The notes under the pieces are model-generated. The model had not been told where the DNA came from. It saw only the letters and a program-made list of their open reading frames with translations, and made no database searches. The translations under genes and the position numbers were made by a program. Shown in pieces: positions 28,916-38,970 of a stretch of DNA of 64,000 bases. The DNA is taken from positions 372,001 through 436,000 of the forward strand of contig CAVSID010000002.1 of assembly GCA_963727915.1 (NCBI GenBank), written 5' to 3'. This DNA comes from CAWAND01 sp963727915 (GTDB taxonomy: Bacteria > Chloroflexota > Anaerolineae > Anaerolineales > E44-bin32). Position 1 is the stretch's first letter. Each line of letters starts with the position of its first letter.

Positions 28916-30961
28916 TCAATCCTGCCCACCCGCTCGGGCTCGTTCGATCAATGCTCGGAGGGAGTCCTCATCCAGCGTCGGAACGCCCAGCTTCCGGGCT
29001 CGCTCGAGTTTGGAGCCGGGGCTTTCCCCCAGCACCAGATAGTCGGTGTTGGCGCTCACGCTGCCCGTCACTTTCCCCCCGTTGCTCACAATCAACTCTT
29101 TGGCTTCATCACGCGTCAGGTTGGGTAGAGTTCCGGTCACGACAAAGGTCAATCCATCCAGTGCCAGGCTTCCCTGCGGTGCGGCACGCCGTTCGGCCAG
29201 GGGCCAAACGCCTGCCTGCTTGAGTTTCTTCAGGAGTGCCTTGTTCTTGGACGTTTCAAACCAATCCCGGACCGCATATGCCAGATTCGGCCCGACGCCC
29301 TCGACTTCGGTGAGGGAATCCAGGCTGGCCTGGCTCAGGGCATCCAGGTCACCGAACGCCTGGGCCAGATCGCCGGCGACCACATCCCCGATCCCACGAA
29401 TGCCGAGCGCGCTGATCAGGCGCCGAAGAGATTGGCTGCGCGAGGCGGCAATGGCGTCGACCAAGGCCTCGCGCCTTTTTCTCGGCGAAACCTTCCATGT
29501 CAAGCAGGTCTGCCTGCGTAAGGCGGAACAGGTCCCCCACATCTCCAACTTTGCCCTCTTCAACCAGCTGCTCGCGACCTTGATCCCCAAGCCCTCAATG
29601 TCCATGGCGCCGCGCGACGCAAAATGCTCCACGTTTCTGACCAGCTGGGCGGGACAGGCCGAGTTGACACAATAGAGGGCCACTTCGCCTTCAACCCGCT
29701 CCAGCACCTCGCCGCATGATGGGCAACGACGAGGAGGCTTGTAGGGTTTTTCCCCTCCCTTGCGGGCGTCTTCGATAGGACCGATCACATAGGGGATTAC
29801 GTCGCCTGCACGCTTGATCATGACCCGATCCCCGATACGAATGTCCTTCTCGGCGATGAAGTCGAAATTGTGGAGAGTGGCCTGGCGGACGGTAACCCCG
29901 CCGACCTCAACCGCCTCCAGGATGGCGAAGGGAGTGATAACGCCGGTCCGCCCCACGTTGACGCCAATATCCAACAGTTGGGTGCTCACCTCCTGGGCCG
30001 CGAACTTGTAGGCGATCGCCCCTCGCGGATCCTTGCCCACCACCCCAAGGTCAGATGAGAGCCCAAGATCATCGATCTTGATGACAGCGCCGTCCAGTTC
30101 ATAGGCAAGCTTGTCCCGCAGATCCTCCAGCTTCGTCGCAGCCCTGATCGCCGCTTCAAGATCGGCGACCCTGGTCGCCTCGCTCGCCACCGGAAATCCC
30201 AAGTCTCTCAGCCAGGCCAATGTTCCCCACTGGGTGTCGGGGAAATTCCCCTCCCCGTCCACGACGGCATAACACAACAAACTGATCGGACGACTTGCGG
30301 TGAGGCTGGGGTCGAGCTGGCGAAGCGCCCCGGATGCCGTATTGCGTGGATTGACGAAGGTCCGCTCGCCCGCCGCCTCCAATGCATCGTTCATGGCCTT
30401 GAAGTCATCGCGGAAAATAAGTGCTTCTCCCCGAACGACCAGGCGCGCCGGAGGCAAAGGCCCATCGGCTTCGACCGGAATCCGTAATGGCAGCGATCGA
30501 ACGGTTCTGAGGTTGGAGGTGATGTCTTCGCCGAATTCCCCGTCGCCCCGGGTTGCACCCAGCGAGAAGACGCCATCCGCGTAGTGCAGCACCACCGTCA
30601 ACCCATCCAGCTTGGGTTCCACGACGAACTGCGCGTCTTCCACTCTCTCGTCCAGCTTGGCTACCCGGTCGCGCCAGGCCCGGACATCATCGGGGTCAAA
30701 GGCGTTGCTGAGGCTCAGTATCGGTGCTGGGTGCCTGACACGCTCGAACTTGTCGACGGGCTCACCCCCCACGCGTTGGGTGGGCGAGTCGGCCGTGACG
30801 AGATCGGGGAACGCGGCTTCGATCTCCCGCAGCTCGGCGAGCATGCGGTCGAACTCAACGTCGCTGATGACAGGCGATTGCACCACGTGGTAGCGGTAGT
30901 TGTGGTATTGAAGTATTTGCCGAAGTTCTTGCGCTCGGCCGACGGCCCGTCTCTTCTCCAT
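28916..30961 (-). CDS. ligA: NAD-dependent DNA ligase (two compensating frame breaks)
   Basis: A ~680-residue LigA, which seals nicks in DNA using NAD+. The Ia domain has YRYHVVQSPVISDVEFD, and the adenylation lysine (about residue 117) is in VVEPKLDGLTVV. The OB domain and zinc finger (CPSCGEVLE and CVNSACPAQL), HhH repeats and a C-terminal BRCT (LDGLTFVVTGTLPNLTRDEA) follow. Between ~29580 and ~29478 the main frame reads nonsense, while the alternative frame reads MGDLFRLTQADLLDMEGFAE, so two nearby indels compensate. The start is ATG 30961 with GGAGG upstream. Confidence 0.95.
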   Translation of the reverse strand: MEKRRAVGRAQELRQILQYHNYRYHVVQSPVISDVEFDRMLAELREIEAAFPDLVTADSPTQRVGGEPVDKFERVRHPAPILSLSNAFDPDDVRAWRDRVAKLDERVEDAQFVVEPKLDGLTVVLHYADGVFSLGATRGDGEFGEDITSNLRTVRSLPLRIPVEADGPLPPARLVVRGEALIFRDDFKAMNDALEAAGERTFVNPRNTASGALRQLDPSLTASRPISLLCYAVVDGEGNFPDTQWGTLAWLRDLGFPVASEATRVADLEAAIRAATKLEDLRDKLAYELDGAVIKIDDLGLSSDLGVVGKDPRGAIAYKFAAQEVSTQLLDIGVNVGRTGVITPFAILEAVEVGGVTVRQATLHNFDFIAEKDIRIGDRVMIKRAGDVIPYVIGPIEDARKGGEKPYKPPRRCPSCGEVLERVEGEVALYCVNSACPAQLVRNVEHFASRGAMDIEGLGIKVASSWLKRAKLEMWGTCSALRRQTCLTWKVSPRKRREALVDAIAASRSQSLRRLISALGIRGIGDVVAGDLAQAFGDLDALSQASLDSLTEVEGVGPNLAYAVRDWFETSKNKALLKKLKQAGVWPLAERRAAPQGSLALDGLTFVVTGTLPNLTRDEAKELIVSNGGKVTGSVSANTDYLVLGESPGSKLERARKLGVPTLDEDSLRALIERARAGGQD

Positions 30962-31009
30962 CGCGTGCAACCTCCAAAACGGTCTCTGTAACCCAATTCA
31001 TGGCCATGC

Positions 31010-31724
31010 TCAGCGCGGCGGGATCGCCCCTTCACCCCCGGTTCGGCACGGGCAGGCGCCACGCACGCCAGACCGCTGCGAAGAATCTGGCCGAGTCTTA
31101 ACCGGATGGAAGTAGCTGACTTTCCCTGTGTTGTAGATCGTTGCCACATCCACCCAGGCCAGCTTGAGTCCCGCTCGCACCGCTTCAGCGATGATGTCAA
31201 CTTCAAATTCGAACCCGACGGCGTCTTTGTCGGCCATCTCCAGGATCGATCGACGGTACAGCCGAAATCCACATTGGTTGTCATGGATCGTCTGGCCAAG
31301 GGCCTGGCTCGAGAAGCCAGGATCCGAACGGATTGGTCATCGAACGCGGAAACGGCATACGAGAGAAGTCCCGGTGGCCGATCACCAAGTCCGCCCCGGT
31401 CTGCTCCTGAACCTCCACAAACACAGGTATTTCATCCGGCTCATGCTGACCGTCCGCGTCCAGCGTGACGACCCCCGCATACCCATGTTCGAGCGCCCAA
31501 TGAAATCCTGTCAGAAGGGCTGCCCCCTTCCCCCGGTTGACAGCGTGGCGGACGACTACAGCCCCGCAGCCCTCGGCAATCTTCTGCGTCCCATCGCTGG
31601 AGCCGTCATCCACAACAAGCGCCGGAAGGTGCTGGACGACCTTCTCGAGCACGCGTTCGAGCCGCCCCGCTTCATTCCAGGCCGGGATTAGTGCGAGGTT
31701 GGACGGAGCTCGGCGAGCCGACAT
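31010..31724 (-). CDS. Glycosyltransferase family 2 (DPM1/polyprenol-phosphate type; frame break)
   Basis: A GT-A fold transferase of ~235 residues. The start ATG at 31724 gives MSARRAPSNLALIPAWNEAG, then VLVVDDGSSDGT-like LVVDDGSSDGTQKIA, VNRGKGAALLTGFHWALEHG and the metal-binding VTLDADGQHEPDEIP. A break near 31315 is followed by NQCGFRLYRRSILEM and FEFEVDIIAEAVRAGLKLAW. This is the pattern of dolichyl/polyprenyl-phosphate sugar transferases. The 3' end is uncertain, as another break may lie near 31090. It is upstream of ligA on the same strand. Confidence 0.8.
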
Positions 31725-31918
31725 ATCTTCCTGGCAACATGGCGGATGGGAAAACTGGGTGCCTCCGGCCGGAGACTCCCAACATTCTACCATCGAGCCC
31801 TTGGCCAGACCGGCTGCCGAGACCAATCTGAAGGCGGCCGTGAAACGCGCATCCGCCTTGTGTTACATTTGTGCCTTGTTGTGCCGTCGACACGTCGACT
31901 CAGCGACCTGGCAGACCG

Positions 31919-33481
31919 ATGATCTCACCCAGAAAAGGCAATCCCCCCTCCGAGTCCGGGCCTGCGCCAAACCGCCCGGGCATACTTTTCGCCACGATTC
32001 TCGCTTCGAGCATGGCCTTCATTGACCTTTCGGCTGTCAACGTCGCCCTTCCGTCGCTCCAGGCTGATCTCAACGCCTCCGGGGCAGCCTTGATCTGGAT
32101 TGTGAACGCGTACGGGTTGACGCTTGCTGCGCTGATCCTGATCGGCGGTTCTTTGGGAGACCGCATCGGGCGCAAGAGAGTCTTCAGTTGGGGGATTGTC
32201 CTGTTCGGCATCGCCTCACTTGCGTGTGGTCTGGCGCCAACCTCGGGGTGGCTCATTGCTGCCCGCGGAATCCAAGGAGTCGGGGGCGCCCTGCTGATTC
32301 CGGGCAGCCTCTCGATAATTACCGCCAGCCTTCCCAAAGGGTCGCTTGGCTCGGCCATCGGCACATGGTCGGCGTTCACCACGGTGACGACCATTGCTGC
32401 CCCCGTAATTGGCGGCTTCCTGGCCGGCTCAGGACTCTGGCGAGGCATCTTCTTCATCAACCTCCCCTTGGCCGTGGGTGCGCTCTTCGGCGTTTGGCGC
32501 TGGGTGCCGGAGACATTGGATAACCAAGCCAAGCCGGTTGATCTCGTCGGAACACTGCTGGTCTCACTGTCTCTGGCGGGCCTATCTTACGGTGCCGTCC
32601 AGGCGTCCCACACAGCACTCGGGGACCCTAAGGTGTTGGGCAGCCTGCTTATTGGCGGGATGGGTCTGGCGGTCTTTGTGATCTTCGAGGCCCACAGCGA
32701 TCATCCGCTGGTTCCCTTGGCCCTATTCCGCTCGAGGACCTTCAGCGGAACAAATGCGCTCACCCTTTTGCTGTACGGGGCGCTCTCGATGACCTTCTTC
32801 ATCTTCCCGATTGTCTTGATTCAGGCCCACGGGTACGCGCCGCGTCAGGCGGGTCTGGCCATGCTCCCCTTCTCCATCTTCCTCGCGTCTCTTTCCCGAT
32901 GGCTTGGGAATCTTGCCGATCAGCATGGCCCCAGGGTCCCGCTGACTATTGGACCCCTACTCGCCGGCCTCGGTTTCTTCCTGCTTGCCCTTCCCGGGAG
33001 AGAAGCGGGGCCATCCGAGTACTGGACAACCTACCTCCCGGCCATGTCGGCGGTTGGCGTCGGAATGGGCATCACCGTGGCGCCACTGACAGCGGCTGTC
33101 ATGGGCGCTGTTGCCACTCGCCAGGCGGGCATCGCTTCCGGCATCAACAATGCCGTATCCCGCACGGCTGGCTTGCTCACGATCGCCGTTTTGGGGAGCC
33201 TGACACTGGTTCTGTTCAAAGGGAACTTGGCGCAATCCACCCGTACACTGGGCCTGAACCCCGGCCAGCGTGTAGCTCTGGCCCAATCCGCCGACCGCTT
33301 AGGAGAGACAACACCTCCGGCAGGGTTGGATCCCTCTACTAGCACTGCCGTTGAAGAGGCGATTGACAACTCACTGGTGAGGACTTTCCGCATCGTGGGG
33401 TCCATTTGCGCCGGACTGGCAGGCTTGGCGGGCCTGACGGCCTTCTTTGCCCTCGAGAAGGGCCCAAATCTTAGACCCTAA
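31919..33481 (+). CDS. MFS drug transporter, DHA2 (EmrB/QacA) family
   Basis: A ~520-residue transporter with about 14 helices. Motif A appears as GGSLGDRIGRKRVFSWGIVL, and the DHA2 motif C region as GWLIAARGIQGVGGALLIPG. The first helix contains MAFIDLSAVNVALPSLQADL, typical of the EmrB group. These export drugs or lipophilic compounds using proton motive force. The ATG at 31919 removes 16 upstream residues that lack a ribosome site. No regulator is adjacent. Confidence 0.9.
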   Translation: MISPRKGNPPSESGPAPNRPGILFATILASSMAFIDLSAVNVALPSLQADLNASGAALIWIVNAYGLTLAALILIGGSLGDRIGRKRVFSWGIVLFGIASLACGLAPTSGWLIAARGIQGVGGALLIPGSLSIITASLPKGSLGSAIGTWSAFTTVTTIAAPVIGGFLAGSGLWRGIFFINLPLAVGALFGVWRWVPETLDNQAKPVDLVGTLLVSLSLAGLSYGAVQASHTALGDPKVLGSLLIGGMGLAVFVIFEAHSDHPLVPLALFRSRTFSGTNALTLLLYGALSMTFFIFPIVLIQAHGYAPRQAGLAMLPFSIFLASLSRWLGNLADQHGPRVPLTIGPLLAGLGFFLLALPGREAGPSEYWTTYLPAMSAVGVGMGITVAPLTAAVMGAVATRQAGIASGINNAVSRTAGLLTIAVLGSLTLVLFKGNLAQSTRTLGLNPGQRVALAQSADRLGETTPPAGLDPSTSTAVEEAIDNSLVRTFRIVGSICAGLAGLAGLTAFFALEKGPNLRP

Positions 33482-33841
33482 CCGGTTCTAAGTTCCCCCG
33501 CCCGTTTGATCCTTCAGCCTACCCTGCACCTGCCGGAATCGCGGACCGCCATCGGGCGTGGAGCACACCGTTTCTGAGTCTGGATGATCCTGCGCAAGCA
33601 GGCGTCGCTGGCGGTGTCTGTGGTGTGCAACCTGCGGCGGGCGCAGCCCGGAGGCGTGGGCAATGAGAATGCCATCGGGAGCCAGATAGTCGTTTCAGCC
33701 ATGCCGCACCACGCGCCATTTCGCCGGCGCTCGTCGGGCTTTTCATGCACGTGTGCGCGTCATTCCGATTAAGTCTTTGACCTTAACTGCGGTGGGGGAG
33801 CTTCGGCTCGCCACAGGTCGCCCAATGGGTACAAAGGGCGA
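33482..33841. other. Intergenic stretch with no recognisable gene
   Basis: About 360 bases between the DHA2 transporter and the promoter of the zinc-ribbon gene. Overlapping ORFs of 60-79 codons exist on both strands, but none has a ribosome site or recognisable motif. No strong hairpin or repeat was seen. Confidence 0.5.
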
Positions 33842-33870
33842 TTGTTGCGGATTGCGGTCGGGCGTATAGA
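33842..33870 (+). promoter_or_regulatory. Promoter of the zinc-ribbon protein gene
   Basis: TTGTTG (33842-33847), 17-bp spacer and TATAGA (33865-33870) predict a start near 33877. This argues for the GTG at 33902 rather than the ATG at 33875 as the start codon. Confidence 0.5.
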
Positions 33871-33901
33871 ATAGATGGAATCCTGGAAGAGGAGAGAGAT
33901 C

Positions 33902-34888
33902 GTGCGCCCGTGCCCCTACTGCGGCAAGGAAATCCAAGATGAGGCCATCGTCTGCCGCTACTGCGGGCTGAATGTCGAGCGTCCCGATTGGTTGCGAGAC
34001 AAACACAGGTGCCCCTATTGTGCTGAGTGGATCGGCCGTAATCTCACTCTTTGCCCCTACTGCAAGAGCGACCTGACCGAAGAGGTCGCCCTTTTCGACT
34101 CGGATCTCCCAGATCTCACGCCCGCACCCGAGCCACTGCCTCCCCCTCCTCCGATCGAAGACGAGCTCGAGCAAGACTTCGACGAAACAGAACGCTTCGA
34201 GTCGATGGATGAACTTGAGCCGCAGGAGGATGACGAGGCGCTTCCAGAAGAGGCCGATGGTTCTGTCATATCCACGTCGCCCTACTTCGCGCCTAACTGG
34301 GGGGCCTCTCCGGCCAGTGAGGACCCGATGCGGGCCGTCCCGCTCGATAAGTCCGGCAAACCCAAGGATGTGCCCGGCGTTCAGTGGCTCGAGTTCGATT
34401 GGCGACGCTTCAGCCGACCGGTCTTGATAGGAACGGTGATTATCGTCGTGTTAGCCTTGGGCGTCGGGGCGGCCTATGCGTTCCGCGGGATGATGCCAGC
34501 CGTCGGCGCGCCGACGGAGACACCCACGGCGAGTCCCACAGCGAGGCCGACGGCCAGCGCCACGCCGCGGAATGCCACGCCGCCTGCCTCAACTCAAGCC
34601 GCCCAGGCGACCGCCAGCAACTGCGTCTCGTGGGAGAACGTCAGCCTGCAAGATGCGCGAAAGACCATGTGCGTCTACGGAGTCGTCAAGCGCTGGTTTG
34701 CCGCCGGAGATCTCCCCTTCGTTGCTATATTCTCCGAGGGGGCTGGCACATTTGCTTTGGTCGATCGAGAGCACGCGCATGCCGACGTCCGTCCGGGTGA
34801 ATGCATCCGGGGCGAGGGTGAGATCGAGGTGATGAGCGGCACGCGTCCGTTCATCGATATCCAAGGCACGGTTTTGCCCTGCCCGTAG
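33902..34888 (+). CDS. Double zinc-ribbon membrane protein
   Basis: A ~328-residue protein. The N-terminus carries two zinc ribbons (CPYCGKEIQ with CRYCGL, then CPYCAEW with CPYCKSDL). An acidic Pro/Glu-rich linker leads to one transmembrane helix (VLIGTVIIVVLALGVGAAYA), then a Thr/Ala/Pro linker and an extracellular C-terminal domain with three Cys (NCVSWENVSLQDARKTMCVY and ECIRGEGEIEVM). The Cys and beta pattern resembles an OB-like domain. Function unknown. The GTG start has GAGGAGAGAG upstream. Confidence 0.75.
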   Translation: MRPCPYCGKEIQDEAIVCRYCGLNVERPDWLRDKHRCPYCAEWIGRNLTLCPYCKSDLTEEVALFDSDLPDLTPAPEPLPPPPPIEDELEQDFDETERFESMDELEPQEDDEALPEEADGSVISTSPYFAPNWGASPASEDPMRAVPLDKSGKPKDVPGVQWLEFDWRRFSRPVLIGTVIIVVLALGVGAAYAFRGMMPAVGAPTETPTASPTARPTASATPRNATPPASTQAAQATASNCVSWENVSLQDARKTMCVYGVVKRWFAAGDLPFVAIFSEGAGTFALVDREHAHADVRPGECIRGEGEIEVMSGTRPFIDIQGTVLPCP

Positions 34889-34895
34889 GTAGGCC

Positions 34896-35295
34896 CTACG
34901 AAGACAGCAGGCTCACCTGAACCTTCCTTCGGCGTGGTCCATCGAATTCGCAGACGAAGATCCCCTGCCAGGTCCCTAAAACAAGCCGCCTCGCCGACAC
35001 AGCCACGGTCACGCTGCTTCCCATCAGGCTAGCTTTGATATGGCTGGCGGAGTTGCCTTCGCGGTGCCGATAGCCAGCATCCGACCAAGCAATCTGCTCC
35101 TCAAGGGCATGGATGATGTCCTCGGCAACGGCGGGGTCGGCGTGTTCGTTGATCGTCACGCCGGCCGTTGTATGGGGAACGAACACAAACGCCAGCCCAT
35201 CGGCCATGCCCGACTCCTCGACCACTCGCTGGACCTGCGGACGTGACATCGACCAACTCGTCTCGCTGGTGTGTCTCGACCTCAAAACTCTGCAT
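34896..35295 (-). CDS. YjbQ family protein (one frame break)
   Basis: A ~132-residue YjbQ/UPF0047 protein. Family blocks are VFVPHTTAGVTINEHADPAV, YRHREGNSASHIKASLMGSS and LGTWQGIFVCEFDGPRRRKV; His and Glu of these motifs bind a metal or phosphate. Members have been linked to thiamine-phosphate synthesis, but the physiological role is unsettled. The N-terminal 18 residues (MQSFEVETHQRDELVDVT) are in a different frame, with a break near 35240. The 290 bases to the next gene start hold only a possible promoter. Confidence 0.87.
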
Positions 35296-35584
35296 CCGGC
35301 TGTACCTCCCGTCTGGGGGTCGTGCGATTCCCCCCCCTGTCCAGTCTACCCCGGCCGCGACCGGCTTCGCCTGGATGCTTGGGCCAGGTTGAACTCCTGG
35401 TTGATGTTATCTCGGACGGGGACCGAAAGCCGATTGTAGGGTCCGGCGCAAGCCCAAGACCGACGATCTATGCTAAGATTGGCTTGCCAGTCGCCAGACC
35501 AGCATGCTTTTCCGTGCAGGTCTGGGCCGATTGATCATTGGCTGGCTGGGTTATTATGTCATCTTGTTTGAGGCTGATGCTCTT

Positions 35585-36478
35585 ATGAGTTCGTTGGGCG
35601 ACCTGCTGCGCCGTATTTGGGGCAGCCCCGATCCAAATCCGATACCAAAGCCGGCGCCTCCGCCCTCGAGGCGAGCTCCGGGCATGGCTGATCCTGGCGA
35701 CCGGACCGTTGTGAGCGCCGCCCGCCATCCAACCCAATCCGCCACGCGATCTCGCTCGGCTCCGCATTCGCCTGCGCCCCCCACGGCCCAAGTCACTCGG
35801 CAGGTGCGCCCCACTGAACCTCAGCGGGCGAACCATCGCGCCGCCAACAGCGGGGACACGACCATGATCGCGTCCTCTCGAGGCGATGCCAAACAGTACC
35901 TCGAGCGCGTTCAGGTCAAGATCAACAAGCTGGCCGAGGAATTCGCTTCCGGGTCCATCAATCGAGATCAATTCCAGCAACTGTTCGACCACTACCAGCG
36001 GGAACGAAATTCGATTCAGAATTGGATGAACACGGCCGCCTTGTCCGACGACTGGAAAGACATCTCCAACGAAGGCAAGAGCATCGTCATTCGGACCAAG
36101 CACACCGCCAAGGTGCTTGGCTATGCCATCTACGAGAACGAATTCGGGATGCCGCTCAACACCATCGGCGATTTTGAGATCGACCCGGCGTTGGCTGTTC
36201 CCATGCTATCCTCCTACCGGGCCGCCACCAAAGAGATTTTCGGCGGCGAAATGCGCTCCACCCAAATCGAGGGCGGCAAGTGGCTGTGCTTCGTGCCGGG
36301 CCGGGCCACAACCATGTTGGCGCTTTTCAACACCGAACCTGCCGGACGCCAGCTCGAGATCATGGAAGACCTTCATCGTTTGTTCGAACAGGCCAACCGG
36401 CGCCATTTGGTCCAGCGCCCGATTGACATCGACCAACTTGCATTCCCACACACGTCGTTCCTGGGTCGACTGCAGTAG
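35585..36478 (+). CDS. Hypothetical protein with roadblock/LC7-like C-terminal region
   Basis: A ~297-residue protein with no frame break. The first ~95 residues form a Pro/Arg/Ser-rich disordered segment after a short helix (MSSLGDLLRRIWG). A helical section follows (YLERVQVKINKLAEEFASGS and FDHYQRERNSIQNWMNTAAL). The last ~120 residues have a beta-alpha pattern (VLGYAIYENEFGMPLNTIGD, a helix, then KWLCFVPGRATTMLALFNTE) that resembles roadblock/LC7 domains by eye. It ends 16 nt before a Rab-like GTPase gene, which supports a role as GTPase partner. The ATG at 35504 is an alternative start. Confidence 0.6.
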   Translation: MSSLGDLLRRIWGSPDPNPIPKPAPPPSRRAPGMADPGDRTVVSAARHPTQSATRSRSAPHSPAPPTAQVTRQVRPTEPQRANHRAANSGDTTMIASSRGDAKQYLERVQVKINKLAEEFASGSINRDQFQQLFDHYQRERNSIQNWMNTAALSDDWKDISNEGKSIVIRTKHTAKVLGYAIYENEFGMPLNTIGDFEIDPALAVPMLSSYRAATKEIFGGEMRSTQIEGGKWLCFVPGRATTMLALFNTEPAGRQLEIMEDLHRLFEQANRRHLVQRPIDIDQLAFPHTSFLGRLQ

Positions 36479-36493
36479 CGCCGTTCGCCCAAT

Positions 36494-37012
36494 ATGCCGA
36501 CGATCCCCGTCCTCAAAGTAATCATTGCCGGCGATGGCAACGTCGGCAAGACCTCACTCATCCGCCGCTACTGCGAGGGCAAGTTCGAGCAATCCCGCGT
36601 GGCCACCATCGGGGTTGATTTTCAGACCAAGCTCGTCGACTTGCCTGCTGGGCAAGTGAAGCTCTCAATCTGGGACATGGCCGGGCAGGATCGATTTCAG
36701 ATAATGCGAGAGGGTTTTTATCGCGGCAGCCGATCCGCTGCGCTGGTCTACGATCTCACGGACCTCGAATTCCTGGCCCACCTCAAGCGCTGGCGAGAGG
36801 AGCTGGTCGCCGTGGTTCCCGACCTGCCGCTGGTGGTCATTGGAAACAAGCGTGATCTTGCCCCCGGGGCCAGTCTGGCGCCTGGCGAGGCCATGGCTCG
36901 AGCGATGCGGGCCGCCCACATCGTGACCAGCGCCCTAGCCGGAAACGGAGTTGGGGACATGTTCAAGTCGCTTGCCACGATGGCCGACCCGAGGTCCACG
37001 CCGGACGGCTGA
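36494..37012 (+). CDS. Rab/Ras-like small GTPase
   Basis: A 172-residue GTPase with Rab-family features in a bacterial context. The P-loop is GDGNVGKTS (13-21), switch I TIGVDFQTK, switch II IWDMAGQDRFQIMREGFYRG, specificity motif NKRD and a G5-like TSA. The TIGVDF and WDxAGQxxF motifs are hallmarks of eukaryotic Rab proteins. There is no C-terminal prenylation cysteine. It probably acts as a switch with the roadblock-like protein encoded 16 nt upstream. Confidence 0.88.
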   Translation: MPTIPVLKVIIAGDGNVGKTSLIRRYCEGKFEQSRVATIGVDFQTKLVDLPAGQVKLSIWDMAGQDRFQIMREGFYRGSRSAALVYDLTDLEFLAHLKRWREELVAVVPDLPLVVIGNKRDLAPGASLAPGEAMARAMRAAHIVTSALAGNGVGDMFKSLATMADPRSTPDG

Positions 37013-37131
37013 CACATCGCCATGTCGCCAACGATGCCGCTGCCGGCCCTCCCCCTAGCCAAAGCATCCACTCCACCTTCACAGCCCTTCGGTCGCGAAT
37101 TCATCCGCTCGTCCGCGGAGAGAGGCAAGCG

Positions 37132-38954
37132 GTGATCTCTCCGCTGCTGCTGACGTTCGTCATCCTGGCAGTTGCCATGGTGCTCTTCCTCAATGGACGG
37201 CTGCGGGCGGATTTGGTGGCCCTTCTGGTCGTGGTGAGCCTTGGGGCCAGCGGAGTGCTTACCCCCGAGGAAGCGTTCTCCGGCTTCAGCCGTTCTGCCG
37301 TCGTGGCGATCATGGCCATCTTCATCCTGGCCGAGAGCCTGACCACGCTCGGTTTCGCCGATTGGGTGTCACGCCAGCTGATGCGGTTGGCCGGCCAGAA
37401 ACCCAATCGGTTGGTGGTGCTTGTGATGGCAGCTGCCGCGCTGCTCTCGCTGTTTATGAATACGATCGCTGCCGCCGCCGTGTTGCTGCCCAGCGCTATC
37501 ACCACCTCCCGCAAGGCTGGCCTGCATCCCGGCCGAGTGCTGATGCCGCTCGCTTTCGGCAGTCTCCTGGGCGGTATGGCCACGCTGCTCACGTCGACCA
37601 ATATCGTCGCCAGCAGCCTGCTCCGAGACCAGGGACTGCAGGGTTTTGGCCTGCTCGACTTCGCCCCTCTTGGGCTGCCCCTTGTCGTAGCCGGGATCGC
37701 CTACATGGCCCTGTGGGGCATCCGGCTCCTGCCAGCAGCAGGCCTCCGGAGACGTCACACCGTCAACGGCGGACAGTGAAGCCGACCTTGTAGGCATTTA
37801 TCGCCTCGAGGATCGTCTGTTCCGGGCGCGGGTGCCGCACGGCTCCTATCTGGTCGGCCGCCCACTCGCCGAGTCGACCTTCCGCGAATCCTACAATCTG
37901 AACGTCGTGGCCCTGGAACGCGACGGCGTCCTCAAGCTCCTTCTTTCGCCCGACACGAAGATCCGGGAAGGAGATGTCCTGGTGCTTGAAGGACGCCTGG
38001 AGGAGTTTCAAAGCAAGGACCGGGAGCCCTACCTTGAGATCCTCCCCCGGCGCAGGTGGCATGAAGCCGATCTGGAGAGCGGCGCCATCATCGTGGTCGA
38101 GGCCGTTCTTGCTCCGCGCTCATCGCTGATCGGCAAGACCCTGAAGGGCGTCCACTTCCGAGAGAAGTACGGCATGTCGGTTCTGGCTATCTGGCGCAAT
38201 CAGCGCCCCATTCGAACTGGCCTCAATGACCTGCCGCTGGCCTTCGGCGATACTCTGCTTCTTTTCGGACCGCGGGATCGGATAGGAGTGCTGGCTTCCG
38301 AGCCAGACCTGATCATGCTGACGGAGCGAAAAGCGAGGAGCGGTGCCGCCCAAAGCTAAAGCGGTTGTTGGCCACAGCCGTGATCGCTTGCCAGTCTGGC
38401 AACGGCTGCCCTCCGGCCAGATCTTCTGGGCGAAATTCTCTTGTCGGGCGCCGTGGGGATGGCTGTTCTTGGCGTTATCAGCATGGACCAGGCCTATCAG
38501 GCAATCGACTGGCGAAGTGTCTTCCTGGTGGCGGGGATGCTCTCCATGGGCGTCGCCATGGCCAAGACCGGCGCCGCCGCCCTACTGGCCAACAGTCTTT
38601 TCGGTCTGCTCGGCGCTGGGAGCGGGATCTTCCTCGTGGCTGGATTCCTCTTGTTGGCAACCCTGCTCAGTCAGGTGATGGCGGGCGTTGCCACCGGGGC
38701 TGTCCTTGTGCCAGTGGCCATCCAAGCCGCCCAACACGCCGGCGTAGATCCTCGGTCGGTGGCAATGGCGGTCGCCCTCGGCACGTCGATGGCCTTCATC
38801 ACGCCTCTTGGTCACCCGGTCAACATCCTGGTGATGACACCGGGTGGGTATCGCTTCGCCGATTACCTGAAGGTCGGACTTCCCGCTCACCGTCCTGCTC
38901 TTTGCGATCCTGCTCGTGCTCCTGCCTATCTTCTGGCCGCTCACGCCTGCCTGA
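37132..38954 (+). CDS. SLC13/ArsB-type permease with internal TrkA-C domains (three frame breaks)
   Basis: A ~605-residue anion or dicarboxylate permease. The first membrane half (LVALLVVVSLGASGVLTPEE, LSLFMNTIAAAAVLLPSAI and GSLLGGMATLLTSTNIVASS) is followed by a cytosolic insert with two RCK_C/TrkA-C copies (VPHGSYLVGRPLAESTFRES and LAPRSSLIGKTLKGVHFREK), then the second half (VFLVAGMLSMGVAMAKTGAA and MAFITPLGHPVNILVMTPGG). Breaks are near 37750, 38355 and 38885. The tail LTVLLFAILLVLLPIFWPLT ends at 38954. Substrate unknown. Confidence 0.83.
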
Positions 38955-38970
38955 CCTTCTTCGGAAGAAC

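Noticed and set aside
31871..31918. Upstream start for the DHA2 transporter
   Set aside because: The 16 extra residues (MPCCAVDTSTQRPGRP) have no ribosome site and are not typical of the family.
33514..33750. Minus-strand ORFs of 75-79 codons in the gap
   Set aside because: No ribosome site, no motif, Arg/Cys-rich composition and overlap in several frames.
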